Positions 41,483-52,307 are shown, numbered from the stretch's first letter. The stretch: 64,000 bases of DNA from JAVEDQ01 sp963783105 (GCA_963783105.1 CAWAMI010000007.1:62001-126000); one strand, 5' to 3'. Numbers and translations: made by a program. The notes: generated from the letters alone by a model not told the origin.

Positions 41483-42481
41483 CTAGACCGGGACGGGCAG
41501 GTGCGCCGCCAGCTCCGCCACGATCCGGCCGCCGGCGGTGATCCCCGGCGTCGCGGTCCCGCCGCCGAGGTGTCGGTCGAGCGGCACGACGCGGTGACCG
41601 AGCACGACGGGGGCGAGCGACTTCACGTCGTCGGGTAGCACGTGCGCCCGGCCGCCGAGCAGCGCGCGGGCCTGCGCCACCCGCAGCAGCGAGACGGCCG
41701 CCCGGGTGCTCGCACCGAGGGCGAGCGCGGGCGACCGGCGGGTCGCGTCCACCACCGCGAGCGCGAAGTCCAGCACGGCGTCGGCCACGTGCACGCCGGC
41801 CACCACCTCGCGCAGCCCGCGAAGGTCGGCGGGCCGCAGAACGGGTTGGAGGGCGTCCATCGGGCGACCGGCGAGCTGGGCGCGCAGCACCCGACGCTCG
41901 GTGCCGAGACTGTTGCGACCGAGCTGCAGCGCGACGGTGAACCGGTCGAGCTGCCCCTCGGGCAGCGGGTAGGTGCCGTGCTGGTCGAGCGGGTTCTGGG
42001 TCGCGACGACGACGAAGGGATCGGGCAGGGCGTGCCGCACGCCGTCGACGGTCACCGCGCCCTCGTCCATCGCCTCGAGGAACGCCGACTGCGTCCGTGG
42101 GGGCGTGCGGTTGAGCTCGTCGACCAGCAGCACGGAGGAGAAGATCGGGCCGGGGACGAACGTGAAGCCGCCGCGGGCCGGGTCCCACATGCCGCTTCCG
42201 GTGACGTCCGCGGGCAGCAGATCGGCCGTCGCCTGCACGCGTCGCCAGTCCCCGCCGAGCGAGACGGCCAGCGCGCGGGCCAGAGTCGTCTTACCCGTGC
42301 CCGGCAGGTCCTCGAGCAGGACGTGCCCGCCCGCGAGGACGGCGAGCACGACGATCTCGACGCGGTCGCGCCGGTCGAGGACCACCGACTCGATGGCGGC
42401 GACGAGCGCACGAGCCCGAGTGGTGGCGTCCCGCTGCGGGTCCGCCTCGGCGTGCGCCGCCTCGGGCGTCCACGTGGTCAC
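41483..42481 (-). CDS. MoxR family AAA+ ATPase
   Basis: The product has 332 residues. Walker A is HVLLEDLPGTGKTTLARALA, Walker B SVLLVDELNRTPPRTQSAFLEAMDE, and sensor 1 VVATQNPLDQHGTYPLPEGQLDRF, which also contains the arginine finger and family Q.DR segment. MoxR ATPases remodel client proteins together with vWA or DUF58 partners. The start is GTG 42481, with CGCCTCGGGCGTCCAC upstream and no clear ribosome site, so the first 15 residues are uncertain. It leads the operon with DUF58 and the transglutaminase gene. It is separated by 86 bases from the lipoprotein gene on the same strand. Confidence 0.95.
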   Translation of the reverse strand: MTTWTPEAAHAEADPQRDATTRARALVAAIESVVLDRRDRVEIVVLAVLAGGHVLLEDLPGTGKTTLARALAVSLGGDWRRVQATADLLPADVTGSGMWDPARGGFTFVPGPIFSSVLLVDELNRTPPRTQSAFLEAMDEGAVTVDGVRHALPDPFVVVATQNPLDQHGTYPLPEGQLDRFTVALQLGRNSLGTERRVLRAQLAGRPMDALQPVLRPADLRGLREVVAGVHVADAVLDFALAVVDATRRSPALALGASTRAAVSLLRVAQARALLGGRAHVLPDDVKSLAPVVLGHRVVPLDRHLGGGTATPGITAGGRIVAELAAHLPVPV

Positions 42482-42545
42482 CGATCAGGCGTCGGCCGGC
42501 TTCCCGAAGGGCTGGATCGTCCGTTCGACCTAACCGTGAGCTCGC

Positions 42546-42571
42546 CTGATCGATTAGGGCTGACCGATCAG
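42546..42571. terminator. CTGATCG/CGATCAG hairpin at the lipoprotein 3' end
   Basis: A 7-bp inverted repeat with a 12-base loop overlaps the stop codon of the lipoprotein gene (42568) and leads toward moxR. It lacks a T-run, so it is a possible terminator only. Confidence 0.3.
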
Positions 42572-43188
42572 CTCTCGTCGAACGAGGACGTCGCCGGGTT
42601 CCAGCGCAGCGCGAACGGCTTCGTCTCCGACGGGCAGCAGTGCGGGTCGCTCGGCGCCCAGTAGTAGGCGGTGCCGGTGATGGCGCCGCCGGAGACCGTC
42701 AGCGTGCGGACGGCGGGGGCGAAGTCTGCGTTGGTGCGGTTGCGCAGCACCGGGCTGGTCAGCAGCTCCGAGCCGGGGCCGAACACCTGGATCTCGTCGG
42801 CCACGCCGTTGCTCTGCTCGGGGGTGCAGGTCATGCGCACCACGGCCTCGTCGCGGCCGTCGCCGGTCAGGTCCCCGAAGGCGACGTCGACGGCCTTCAC
42901 CTGGATCGTGGCCGGGACGCCGAACCACTCGACCGGGGCGGTGCTGCCGGCGCCGTTGGTGAGCGTGACCGGGACCTGCTGGTCGGACGGCCCGTTCAGG
43001 CCCGGGCACGCCACCGAGTAGGTGGCGTTCTTCCAGTCGATGGTGCGGACGTCGGCCTTCGCGGGCGGCGCGGTGAGGCTGGCCGGACTGGAGTCGGCGT
43101 CGGAGGAGCAGGCGGCCAGCGGCAGGCCGGCGGCGACGGTGACGATGCCGAGCAGCACCGGGGCGAGCAGGAGGCGGCGGGACCTCAT
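42568..43188 (-). CDS. secreted lipoprotein of unknown function
   Basis: The product has 206 residues. The signal peptide (MRSRRLLLAPVLLGIVTVAAGLPLAAC) ends in the lipobox LAAC, so Cys27 is probably lipidated and the protein sits on the outer face of the membrane. A 20-residue Ser/Ala/Pro linker follows. The mature part is a beta-rich domain with DWKNATYSVACPGLNG and the FG-GAP-like VAFGDLTGDGRDEAVVRMTC motif, a calcium-binding-like repeat seen in other actinobacterial lipoproteins. It also has two adjacent Cys (PHCCPSET). I recognise no enzyme. ATG 43188 has GAGGA eight bases upstream. It is divergent from the thioesterase gene. Confidence 0.75.
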   Translation of the reverse strand: MRSRRLLLAPVLLGIVTVAAGLPLAACSSDADSSPASLTAPPAKADVRTIDWKNATYSVACPGLNGPSDQQVPVTLTNGAGSTAPVEWFGVPATIQVKAVDVAFGDLTGDGRDEAVVRMTCTPEQSNGVADEIQVFGPGSELLTSPVLRNRTNADFAPAVRTLTVSGGAITGTAYYWAPSDPHCCPSETKPFALRWNPATSSFDES

Positions 43189-43360
43189 GGGCGACTTCCT
43201 CATCTTCGTGTCGGCTGGACCAACTCGGCGACCGACGCAGCTCGAGTGTGCGCGCGGCGGCGCGCCCTCACAGGCCTTTTCGGCCGAGAAGTCCGAAGTT
43301 GGAGGGCCTGGGTCCGAGTGCGACGAACTCGCTCCCGGCCCGACCTGAGAGGCTGCGACC

Positions 43361-43846
43361 GTGAGCGACGCCGGATCCCCGCCCCCCGACCCGCCGGTCC
43401 TCGACCAACAGCCGGTCGACCCCCGCACGCTGCGGCGCGACGACTTCCCCGTGCTGCGGCCGCAGCAGACCCGCTGGTCCGACGACGACGTCTACGGCCA
43501 CGTCAACAACGTCGTGCACTACCTGATGTTCGACACGATGGTGAACGGCTGGCTCATCGAGGCCAGCGGCACCGACATCCGGCGGCTGCCGGCGGTGGGG
43601 CTGGTCGTCGAGACGAGCTGCCGCTACTTCGCCGAGCTGAAGTTCCCGGAGACGGTCACCGGCGGCATCGCGCTGGAGCGCCTCGGCAGCAGCAGCGTCG
43701 TCTACCGCCTCGCGTTGTTCGGCGAGCAGTCCGAGTCGCCCGCCGCGGTGGGACGCTTCGTGCACGTCTACGTCGACGCGGCCACGCGGCGACCCGTGCC
43801 GGTGCCGCCGGAGATCCGGAAGGCGCTCGCCCAGCTGCAGGCGTAG
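43361..43846 (+). CDS. hotdog-fold acyl-CoA thioesterase (4HBT type)
   Basis: The product has 161 residues. It shows the 4HBT pattern TRWSDDDVYGHVNNVVHYLMFDT, in which the second Asp is the catalytic acid and HVNN the conserved turn. ETSCRYFAELKFPETVTGGI and ERLGSSSVVYRLALF follow. The family hydrolyses acyl-CoA or acyl-ACP thioesters, and the substrate chain is not predictable. The first 35 residues are a Pro/Asp-rich leader. The start is GTG 43361 without a strong ribosome site. It stands alone, divergent from the lipoprotein and followed by an oxidoreductase gene 130 bases later. Confidence 0.9.
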   Translation: MSDAGSPPPDPPVLDQQPVDPRTLRRDDFPVLRPQQTRWSDDDVYGHVNNVVHYLMFDTMVNGWLIEASGTDIRRLPAVGLVVETSCRYFAELKFPETVTGGIALERLGSSSVVYRLALFGEQSESPAAVGRFVHVYVDAATRRPVPVPPEIRKALAQLQA

Positions 43847-43976
43847 GTCCGGGTCGGGACCTTGGGCTCTACCGAACGAGATCCAGTGCCGTAGAACTTC
43901 CGGGCGGGCCTTGCCATCGCGCACGTCGCAATGACCATGCAGCGGAGCCGGTTGCCCCGCGTTCGCCGGAGGCAGC

Positions 43977-44942
43977 ATGAAAGCGCTCACCCAGGATCGG
44001 TACGGAACCTCCGAGCTCGTGTTCCGGGACATCGAACCGCCGGCCCCGGGCACGGGGCAGGTTCTCCTACGCGTCGTCGCCGCCGGCATGGATCGCGGTG
44101 CGTGGCACCTCATGGCAGGTGAGCCCTACCTGATGCGGCTTCTCGGGTTCGGCCTCCGGGCGCCGAGCGTCGCCGTGCCAGGCACGAACGTCGCCGGCGT
44201 GGTCGAGGCCCTCGGTCAGGACGTCATCGGGTTCGAGCCGGGCGACGAGGTGTACGGCGCGACTCGAGGGACGTTCGGGGAGTACGTGGTGGCTCCGTTC
44301 GGCGCGCTCGCCCCGAAGCCGCCACAGCTGTCGTTCGAGCAGGCGGCGGTCCTGCCCTACCCGACGTTCGCGGCCATGCAGGCGCTACGCGACCACGGCC
44401 ACGTGCGGCCGGGCCAGCGCGTGCTCGTCGTCGGCGCGTCCGGTGCGGTCGGCGCGATCGCCGTCCAGCTCGCGGTCGCCTTCGGCGCCGTGGTGACCGG
44501 CGTGTGTAGCGGCGCTCACGCCGATCTCGTGCACTCCCTCGGCGCCACCGACGTCGTCGACTACACGAGGGAGGACGTCACCGACGGCTCGCGCCGCTTC
44601 GACCTGATCGTCGACATCGGCGGCCGAACGTCTGTCGGGCGGCTTCGCCGGGCCCTCACGCGGACGGGGACGCTCGTCATCGTCGGCGGTGAGGGCGACC
44701 GGTGGATCGGTGGCATCCAGCGACAGCTGTGGGCCACGGTCCTGTCGGCGTTCGTGCCCCAGAAACTGGCCACGTTCGTCGCGAAGGAGAATTCCGGCGA
44801 CCTGGTCACGATGAACGAGCTCGTCGCCGCCGGAAGGGTCGAGCCCGTGCTCGGAACGGCGTTCCCGCTCTCGGACGGCGCGGCCGCCGTCGCGGCGTTC
44901 GAGGCCGGGGATGCAGGCGGGCGCATCGTCATCACGCCCTGA
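43977..44942 (+). CDS. zinc-less NAD(P)-dependent alcohol dehydrogenase / quinone oxidoreductase-like
   Basis: The product has 321 residues and is a medium-chain dehydrogenase. The N-terminal GroES-like part has MDRGAWHLMAGEPYLMRL and VPGTNVAGVVEALGQDV. The cofactor domain has VLVVGASGAVGAIAVQLA with the GxGxxG-like dinucleotide fold. The zinc ligands are absent, so it is likely a quinone oxidoreductase or enoyl reductase-type enzyme. GGAGGCAGC before ATG 43977 supports the start. It converges with the ABC-F gene. Codon use fits the neighbours; nothing suggests transfer. Confidence 0.88.
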   Translation: MKALTQDRYGTSELVFRDIEPPAPGTGQVLLRVVAAGMDRGAWHLMAGEPYLMRLLGFGLRAPSVAVPGTNVAGVVEALGQDVIGFEPGDEVYGATRGTFGEYVVAPFGALAPKPPQLSFEQAAVLPYPTFAAMQALRDHGHVRPGQRVLVVGASGAVGAIAVQLAVAFGAVVTGVCSGAHADLVHSLGATDVVDYTREDVTDGSRRFDLIVDIGGRTSVGRLRRALTRTGTLVIVGGEGDRWIGGIQRQLWATVLSAFVPQKLATFVAKENSGDLVTMNELVAAGRVEPVLGTAFPLSDGAAAVAAFEAGDAGGRIVITP

Positions 44943-45028
44943 CCTCGCGGAATCCCAGATCGGCGGGCGCTCAGCCGCGGCCGCTCGGCGACGTTCCGCA
45001 GTCGTAAGACTCGTCCGGCCCGCCGGGG

Positions 45029-46783
<1,755 letters not shown>

Positions 46784-46826
46784 GCTGCCGTCCAGGCTAT
46801 CGGCCCGGCTCCGCAAGACTGGGGCC

Positions 46827-47213
46827 GTGGGATCACTCGTCGTCGGGGCCGCGATCGTCTCAGCAGGGAGGCTGCTCGCGGCGCAGCGCGTCTCGCCGCC
46901 GACGCTGGCCGGCCTGTGGGAGTTCCCCGGCGGGAAGGTGGAACCGGGGGAGTCGCCGGAACAGGCGCTGGTCCGCGAGTGCGAGGAGGAACTGGGCGTG
47001 CGGATCGGGGTCGGCGCGCTGCTCGGCGAGGTCGCGGTGCCGGTCGGGATCCTTCAGGTCTACCGGGCGTGCTTGCGCGACGGCACGCCGGCTGCGCGCG
47101 AGCACGGCGCCCTGCGCTGGCTCGGGGCCGACGAGCTGTTCGATGTGCCGTGGATTCCGGTCGATCTCGAGCTGGTCGGCCGGCTCGGCGCCGAGCTGCG
47201 GGCTGGCGGTTGA
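46827..47213 (+). CDS. MutT-like Nudix hydrolase (8-oxo-dGTP type)
   Basis: The product has 128 residues. The Nudix box is intact, GKVEPGESPEQALVRECEEE with Gly next, matching Gx5Ex7REUxEExGU. WEFPGGKVE before it is the MutT-type substrate strand. Members hydrolyse oxidised nucleotides to monophosphates, protecting DNA. The start GTG 46827 lies directly before SLVVGAAIVSAGRLLAAQR; no longer frame is credible. It is divergent from the ABC-F gene. A DNA-repair role is family knowledge, and specificity cannot be read here. Confidence 0.93.
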   Translation: MGSLVVGAAIVSAGRLLAAQRVSPPTLAGLWEFPGGKVEPGESPEQALVRECEEELGVRIGVGALLGEVAVPVGILQVYRACLRDGTPAAREHGALRWLGADELFDVPWIPVDLELVGRLGAELRAGG

Positions 47214-47348
47214 TTCGGCCGATACCTACAGCTCAGCTCGTCGTGCGGCTTCGAATGCGGACAAACTCGGGCAGTTGATCTCGGAGGCAGCGGGAGTTGT
47301 ATGTATCCCCGATGGATCCGTCTTCTCTGTGACGGGCATCATTCAGAC

Positions 47349-48248
47349 ATGTCCGCGAGCGCCGACGCCCAGCCAGAGTTCACCTCCGAGGTCCCGGAAC
47401 CGATCGGACACGCCCTCGACGGCTTCGTCCCGGAGTCCGTCGAGACCTCGTCGTTCACCCCGACGCCGCCCGGGGCCGAGGCGCCGCAGCGCCACTGGTG
47501 GGGGCGCCACGTCTCGGAGTTCCGCTGGACCGCCGAGCTGAGCGTCCTCGCGTTCGACCCCGTCTTCTACGGCCTCGGCGTGCCGCACGGCAACGGGCAG
47601 CCCGTCCTGCTCATCCCGGGCTTCATGGCCGGCGACGCCACCCTGTCCGTGATGGGCGGCTGGCTGTTCCGCCTCGGCTACAAGCCACGGCGCTCCGGCA
47701 TTCTGCTCGCCAACGTCGACTGTTCCGACCGCGCGGTCGACCGGCTGGAGCAGCGGCTCGAGCGGATCGTCGACAAGACCGGACGCAAGGCCGCCATCGT
47801 CGGTCACAGCCGCGGCGGGCACTTCGCCAAGGCGCTCGCCTCGCGGCGACCCGAGCTGGTCAGCCAGGTCATCTCCATGGGCTCCGGCCTCGACATCCCG
47901 TTCGACATCTCGGTGCCCACGAAGGCCGCCGTGAGCGCGGTGCGCTCGGTGCTGCACGTGGCCAGCGAGAAGGCCCGCGAGAAGGGGTGCCTGACCTCGG
48001 TCTGCGACTGCCCCTTCACCCGCGACTACTGCGCGCCCTTCCCGTCCGACCGCGTCAAGCTGACCTCGATCTACTCCTGGGGCGACGGCGTGGTGTGGCC
48101 GCCGGCCTGCATCGTCGACTACGCGACCAACGTCCGCGTGCCCGGCAGCCACATCGGGCTGGCGTTCAACCGGCACGCCTACCGGGTGATCGCCCGCACC
48201 CTGGCGCCAGCCCACGAGGTCGCGGACGCCGCGCCCGGGGCTGCGTAA
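47349..48248 (+). CDS. alpha/beta hydrolase with Cys-rich insert
   Basis: The product has 299 residues. A 50-residue disordered N-terminus precedes the fold, which has GQPVLLIPGFMAGDATLSVM (oxyanion strand) and the nucleophile elbow AIVGHSRGGHFA. The Asp candidate is in IYSWGDGVVWPPACIVDYA and the His in VPGSHIGLAFNRHAY. Between them lies a Cys-rich stretch (GCLTSVCDCPFTRDYCAPF) with four cysteines, which could bind metal or form disulfides; no signal peptide is seen. The substrate is unknown. ATG 47349 precedes the conserved region and is used as start. It is a stand-alone gene with 134 bases of upstream sequence. Confidence 0.85.
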   Translation: MSASADAQPEFTSEVPEPIGHALDGFVPESVETSSFTPTPPGAEAPQRHWWGRHVSEFRWTAELSVLAFDPVFYGLGVPHGNGQPVLLIPGFMAGDATLSVMGGWLFRLGYKPRRSGILLANVDCSDRAVDRLEQRLERIVDKTGRKAAIVGHSRGGHFAKALASRRPELVSQVISMGSGLDIPFDISVPTKAAVSAVRSVLHVASEKAREKGCLTSVCDCPFTRDYCAPFPSDRVKLTSIYSWGDGVVWPPACIVDYATNVRVPGSHIGLAFNRHAYRVIARTLAPAHEVADAAPGAA

Positions 48249-48304
48249 CCGGCTGGTCAGGGGGCCATCAGTCAGTCACGCAGCCGCCGAACGAACGCCG
48301 CTGA

Positions 48305-49567
48305 TCAGGCCCGGGCGCCGACGTCCTCGGACTCGGCGGACTTGCCCTTCTCGTCCTCGGGCGAGGCGGGCTGCCCGTCGGCGATGCCGTGCGTCCCGGG
48401 CATGCACTCCGGCCACACGGGCTCCCGCTTCGTGGCCTGCTTCAGCATCTGCCGGGCGATGACCAGACGCTGGATCTCGCTGGCGCCCTCGTAGATCTGC
48501 AGGACCTTCGCGTCGCGCATCATCCGCTCCGCCGGGAAATCCTTCAGGTACCCGTTGCCGCCGAGGACCTGCACGGCCTCCTCGGTCACGTGCATCGCCG
48601 CCTCGCCCGCGGTCAGCTTCGCCATCGACGCGAGCTTGGACATGGCCGGGTCGCCCGCGTCGACAGCAGCCGCGGCCTGCATCGTCAACGCGCGGGCCGC
48701 CGCCGTCTGGGCCTCGAGCCCGGCGAGCTTGAACTGGATGCCCTGGTGTTCGAACAACGGTTGGCCGAAGGTGTGGCGCCGCATCGCGTAGTCGACCGCG
48801 AGGTCGATGGCGCCCTGGGCCAGCCCGATCGCCTGCGCGGCGACCACCGGCCGGGACCGGTCGAAGGTCTGCATCGCGATCCGGAAGCCCTCACCCTCGC
48901 CGCCGAGCAGGTTCTCGTGCGGCACCTCGACGTCCTCGAACCTCGGCGCGCCGAGGTGCCACCCGGGCATGCCCATGGTGCGGAGCTTCTCCGCCGAGAC
49001 GCCGGGGGAGTCGCCGTCGACGACGAAGGCGCTGACCCCGCGCGAACCCTGCTCGCCGGTGCGGGCGAACACGACGTATGTCTGGGCCATGCCGGCGTTG
49101 CCGATGAACTTCTTCCGCCCGTTGAGCACCCAGGTGTCGCCGTGCCGCTCGGCGCGGGTCTGCAGCGCAGCCGGGTCGGAGCCCACGTCCGGCTCCGTGA
49201 GCGCGTACGACCCGAGCCGCTCCCCGCTCACGAGCGATGGCAGCCAGCGCTTCTTCTGCTCCTCGCTGCCGGCGATCATGATCGGGATGGCGACGAGGCT
49301 GACGTAGGCCGCCATCAGCGAGACGGTGCCCGAGATGCGCGCCAGTTCCTCGGTCACCAGGCAGGCGTCGAGTTCACCCCGTCCGCCACCGCCGTACTCG
49401 GTCGGCACCTCCAGCCCGAGCAGCTTCTCGTCCGCCAGGACGGCGAACAGGTCCGCCGGGTAGTCGCAGCAGTCGGGCACCTCCAGCACCCGCTCGCGAA
49501 TCTTGGCCATGGCGATATCGCGGACCCGCTCGCGCAGTTCCGCCTGGTCCTGGGTCAGGTGCCACAT
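48305..49567 (-). CDS. acyl-CoA dehydrogenase
   Basis: The product has 420 residues. It has the ACAD layout: the helical N-domain, then the beta-domain with LGSYALTEPDVGSDPAALQTRA (FAD/substrate signature) and KKFIGNAGMAQTYVVFA. The C-terminal helices have RHTFGQPLFEHQGIQFKLA and the catalytic Glu in VLQIYEGASEIQRLVIARQML. It is FAD-linked and oxidises acyl-CoA esters; the chain or branch type is not resolved. The C-terminal 45 residues are a polar extension after the family end. ATG 49567 is used because MWHLTQDQAELRERVRD is where homology starts. It follows a hydrolase and PHA synthase on the same strand with a 25-base gap, a likely operon. Confidence 0.95.
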   Translation of the reverse strand: MWHLTQDQAELRERVRDIAMAKIRERVLEVPDCCDYPADLFAVLADEKLLGLEVPTEYGGGGRGELDACLVTEELARISGTVSLMAAYVSLVAIPIMIAGSEEQKKRWLPSLVSGERLGSYALTEPDVGSDPAALQTRAERHGDTWVLNGRKKFIGNAGMAQTYVVFARTGEQGSRGVSAFVVDGDSPGVSAEKLRTMGMPGWHLGAPRFEDVEVPHENLLGGEGEGFRIAMQTFDRSRPVVAAQAIGLAQGAIDLAVDYAMRRHTFGQPLFEHQGIQFKLAGLEAQTAAARALTMQAAAAVDAGDPAMSKLASMAKLTAGEAAMHVTEEAVQVLGGNGYLKDFPAERMMRDAKVLQIYEGASEIQRLVIARQMLKQATKREPVWPECMPGTHGIADGQPASPEDEKGKSAESEDVGARA

Positions 49568-49592
49568 GTCAGGCGATCTCTCTTCCGTCGAG

Positions 49593-50555
49593 TCAGGTTC
49601 CGCGATGCCGCGAAGACGAGTCCGGCCTCCAGGTTGCGGCGGCGAGGCTGTGGGCCGTGCGGAGCGCACCGACCGGCAGCCCCCACGCCCGGGTGACCCG
49701 CTCGGTCGCCGAGCGTCGTGCCGCTCCGGCGACGGGGGCGCGCCGCCGCAGGAACTCGAGAACGACCTCCGCCGACTCCTCCGGCTTCTCCAGCAGGTAG
49801 GCGTGGCCGGTTCCGTCGATCACCGCGAGCTCCGCGTCCGGGATGCGGTCGACGAGCAGGCGGGCGTTGCGCAACGGGGTCATCCGGTCGTCCCCGCCGT
49901 GCACGACGAGGGTCGGCGAGCGGATCAGCCGCAGCCGCGAGTAGGTGTCGTGGTAGACGCTGGCGAGCAGGTGTGCCGCGACACCGGTGCGGGGCGCGCG
50001 GTGCTTCAGCAGGTTCCCGGCCAGCTCCCGGGCCCGGTCCGGCTGCTCCTGCCGGAATCGATCGCTGAACAGGGCGCCGGCCAGCCCGTACTTCCCGGAC
50101 GAGCGCCGCATGGTCCGGGCCAGGTCCGCGAGGGCCATCACGTCCGGCAGATGTGCCCGCGGTCCGCCCGGCGTGGTGCCGCCGAGGACCAGCCCGCGCA
50201 CCCGGTCGGGGAAGCGGATCGCCATCTCCTGCGCCACCATGCCGCCGTAGGAGATGCCGTAGACGTGCGCGGACTCGATGCCGAGCGCGTCGAGCACCCC
50301 GACCGCATCGCCGGCCAGCTGTGGGATCGAGATCATCCGCCGGGACGGGCCCGACCGGCCGGTCGCCCGGTTGTCGAACGCGATGCAGTCGAACGCGCCC
50401 GCGTAGTGGTGCTCCACCGGCTGCCAGGCGTTCGCGCTGATCGCGAAGCCCGGCAGCCACAGCAGCGGTTCCGTGTCGTCGCCTGTGCCGCTGGCGGAGG
50501 GGGAGCCGGTCCGCGTGTAGTAGAGCGCGGCGCCGGCGACCCGGACGAACGGCAC
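49593..50555 (-). CDS. alpha/beta hydrolase next to PHA synthase
   Basis: The product has 320 residues. The fold is complete: LLWLPGFAISANAW, nucleophile elbow VYGISYGGMVAQEMA, acid in LVVHGGDDRMTP and His in IDGTGHAYLLEKPEE. The GISYGG motif and length fit the family of PHA-operon hydrolases, which may act as depolymerase-like or thioesterase enzymes. The start GTG 50555 lies three bases from the PHA synthase stop, so the two are cotranscribed and probably act on the same acyl pool. The role in polymer turnover is inferred from position only. The C-terminal 30 residues are Arg/Ser-rich and disordered. Confidence 0.85.
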   Translation of the reverse strand: MPFVRVAGAALYYTRTGSPSASGTGDDTEPLLWLPGFAISANAWQPVEHHYAGAFDCIAFDNRATGRSGPSRRMISIPQLAGDAVGVLDALGIESAHVYGISYGGMVAQEMAIRFPDRVRGLVLGGTTPGGPRAHLPDVMALADLARTMRRSSGKYGLAGALFSDRFRQEQPDRARELAGNLLKHRAPRTGVAAHLLASVYHDTYSRLRLIRSPTLVVHGGDDRMTPLRNARLLVDRIPDAELAVIDGTGHAYLLEKPEESAEVVLEFLRRRAPVAGAARRSATERVTRAWGLPVGALRTAHSLAAATWRPDSSSRHRGT

Positions 50556-50558
50556 CGG

Positions 50559-52307
50559 TCAGCTCTCGTGCACGTACGTTCCCGGCGCGGATGTGATCAC
50601 CTCGTAGCCCGCACCGCCGAGCTCGGCCGGCGCGTCCCGTTCGCCGCCGGAGCGCTCGCCGATCCAGGCGACGTAGTCGGTCCACCACGAGCCCTTCTCG
50701 GTCGTGGCGCCGGCCAGCCAGTCGTCCGGGTCGTCGGGCAGGTCGTCGTTGACCTGCCAGGTCGCCTTCGGGTTGCCGGGCGGGTTCACCAGCGCCGCGA
50801 TGTGTCCGCTGGTCGACAGGACGAAGCGCGGACGGGAGCCGACGAGCTTGATCGTCTTGTAGTTGTTGTGCCACGGGGTGATGTGGTCGGCGATGCCCGC
50901 GACGAGGTAGGTGTCGACGGTGATGCGGGACAGGTCGATCGGGGTGCCGAGCACGGTCAGCGACCCCGGGTTCACCAGCTTGTTCTCGATCGTCATGGTG
51001 AGGAAGTCGCGGTGCAGGCCGGCCGGCATGCGCGTCACGTCGTTGTTCCAGAACAGCACGTCGAAGGCGGGCGGCCGCTTGCCGAGCAGGTAGTTGTTGA
51101 CCCAGTAGTTCCAGATCAGGTCGTTCGGCCGGAGCCAGGCGAAGACGCCGGCGAGGGCCTTGCCGTCCAGGTAGCCCTGGCGCTGGGACTGCTCGATGGA
51201 CATCTTGGCGGTGTGCTCGTCCACGAGCGAGCCGACCAGACCGGCGCGGGACTGGTCGAGCACGGTGACGCCGAGGGTGAGCGAGGCGACCCGGTCCAGC
51301 TGCCCCTTGGCCGCGAGGTGGGCGGCGACGCAGCTGGCGGTGATGCCGCCGGCGCACAGCCCCAGCAGGTGCGTGCCGGTCGTCCCGTCGGCGTTCTGCC
51401 CCGTGATGGTCTCGACCGCGTCGAGGGCGTCGAGCACGGACTGCGCGTAGGTGTCGAGGTCCCAGTCCCGATGCTCCTCGGTCGGGTTGCGCCAGCTGAT
51501 CGCGAACACCTGCTGACCCGAGTCGAGGAAGAACTGGACCATGCTGCGGTCCTTGGCGAGGTCCGCGATGTAGTACTTGTTGATCATTGGTGGCACGAGG
51601 AGCATCGGCCGCTCGTGCACGGTCTCGGTCCGCGGCCGGTACTGGATCAGCTCGATCGTCGGCGTCCGCAGGACGACGACGCCCTCGGTGACCGCGATGT
51701 TCTCGCCGATCTCGAACGGCTCGCTGTCCACCATCTCCGGGATGTGGGGCCGCCTCCGCAGGTCGTGCACCAGCTGACGCGCACCCCGGACGAAGTTCTG
51801 GCCACCCGTTTCGATCGCCGCCTTCAGCGCGGCCGGGTTGGTGGGCAGGTTGGAGGGGGCGAGGGCGTCGAGGGCGTTCTCGACGAGGAACCCGAGGCGC
51901 TTCTGGCTCCGCCAGTCGAGATCGGCGTCGGCGACCAGCTCCTCGGCCGTCTTCGCGGCGGCCAGATACGTCTGACACAACCGGGCGTAGAGCGGGTTCT
52001 GGGTCCAGGCCGGGTCGGCGAAGCGCTTGTCCTTCTTGCCCGGGGCGACGTCGGAGCGACCGATCGCGATCTTGCCCAGCTCCTTGCCGAGGCCGGCCAG
52101 CTGACCGAGAGGCTCCCGGGGGCTCCGTGCGAGCGCCGCGACCCACTTCAGCGCTTCGGGCCCGGGCGCCCATCGGCGCAGGGAACTCGTCGACGCATCC
52201 GTCAGCATCACGTCGAGCGGGGCGCGGCTGCCTCCGTCGTACTCGCCGCTGTCCGTCGACTCAGACTGGCGGTTGGGGGTGCGGGCCTCCGATGTGGCAG
52301 TGCTCAT
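50559..52307 (-). CDS. phaC: class I poly(3-hydroxyalkanoate) synthase
   Basis: The product has 582 residues. It polymerises hydroxyacyl-CoA into storage granules. The lipase-like box is GLCAGG with nucleophile Cys318, and the acid is Asp474 (GIADHITPW) with His502 (STSGHIAALVNPP). N-terminal family segments (NPLYARLCQTYLAA, NFVRGARQLVHDL and FAISWRNPTEEHRDWDLDTY) are present. Length is typical of PhaC class I. There are no phaA or phaB genes nearby, so precursors come from elsewhere. Downstream on the same strand are a hydrolase (3-base gap) and an acyl-CoA dehydrogenase. The start is ATG 52307, and it diverges from serA across 76 bases. Confidence 0.96.
   Translation of the reverse strand: MSTATSEARTPNRQSESTDSGEYDGGSRAPLDVMLTDASTSSLRRWAPGPEALKWVAALARSPREPLGQLAGLGKELGKIAIGRSDVAPGKKDKRFADPAWTQNPLYARLCQTYLAAAKTAEELVADADLDWRSQKRLGFLVENALDALAPSNLPTNPAALKAAIETGGQNFVRGARQLVHDLRRRPHIPEMVDSEPFEIGENIAVTEGVVVLRTPTIELIQYRPRTETVHERPMLLVPPMINKYYIADLAKDRSMVQFFLDSGQQVFAISWRNPTEEHRDWDLDTYAQSVLDALDAVETITGQNADGTTGTHLLGLCAGGITASCVAAHLAAKGQLDRVASLTLGVTVLDQSRAGLVGSLVDEHTAKMSIEQSQRQGYLDGKALAGVFAWLRPNDLIWNYWVNNYLLGKRPPAFDVLFWNNDVTRMPAGLHRDFLTMTIENKLVNPGSLTVLGTPIDLSRITVDTYLVAGIADHITPWHNNYKTIKLVGSRPRFVLSTSGHIAALVNPPGNPKATWQVNDDLPDDPDDWLAGATTEKGSWWTDYVAWIGERSGGERDAPAELGGAGYEVITSAPGTYVHES

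Noticed and set aside
38554..42481. MoxR-DUF58-transglutaminase operon as a novel system
   Set aside because: The order and overlaps are common in actinobacteria; nothing unusual was seen in the catalytic residues.
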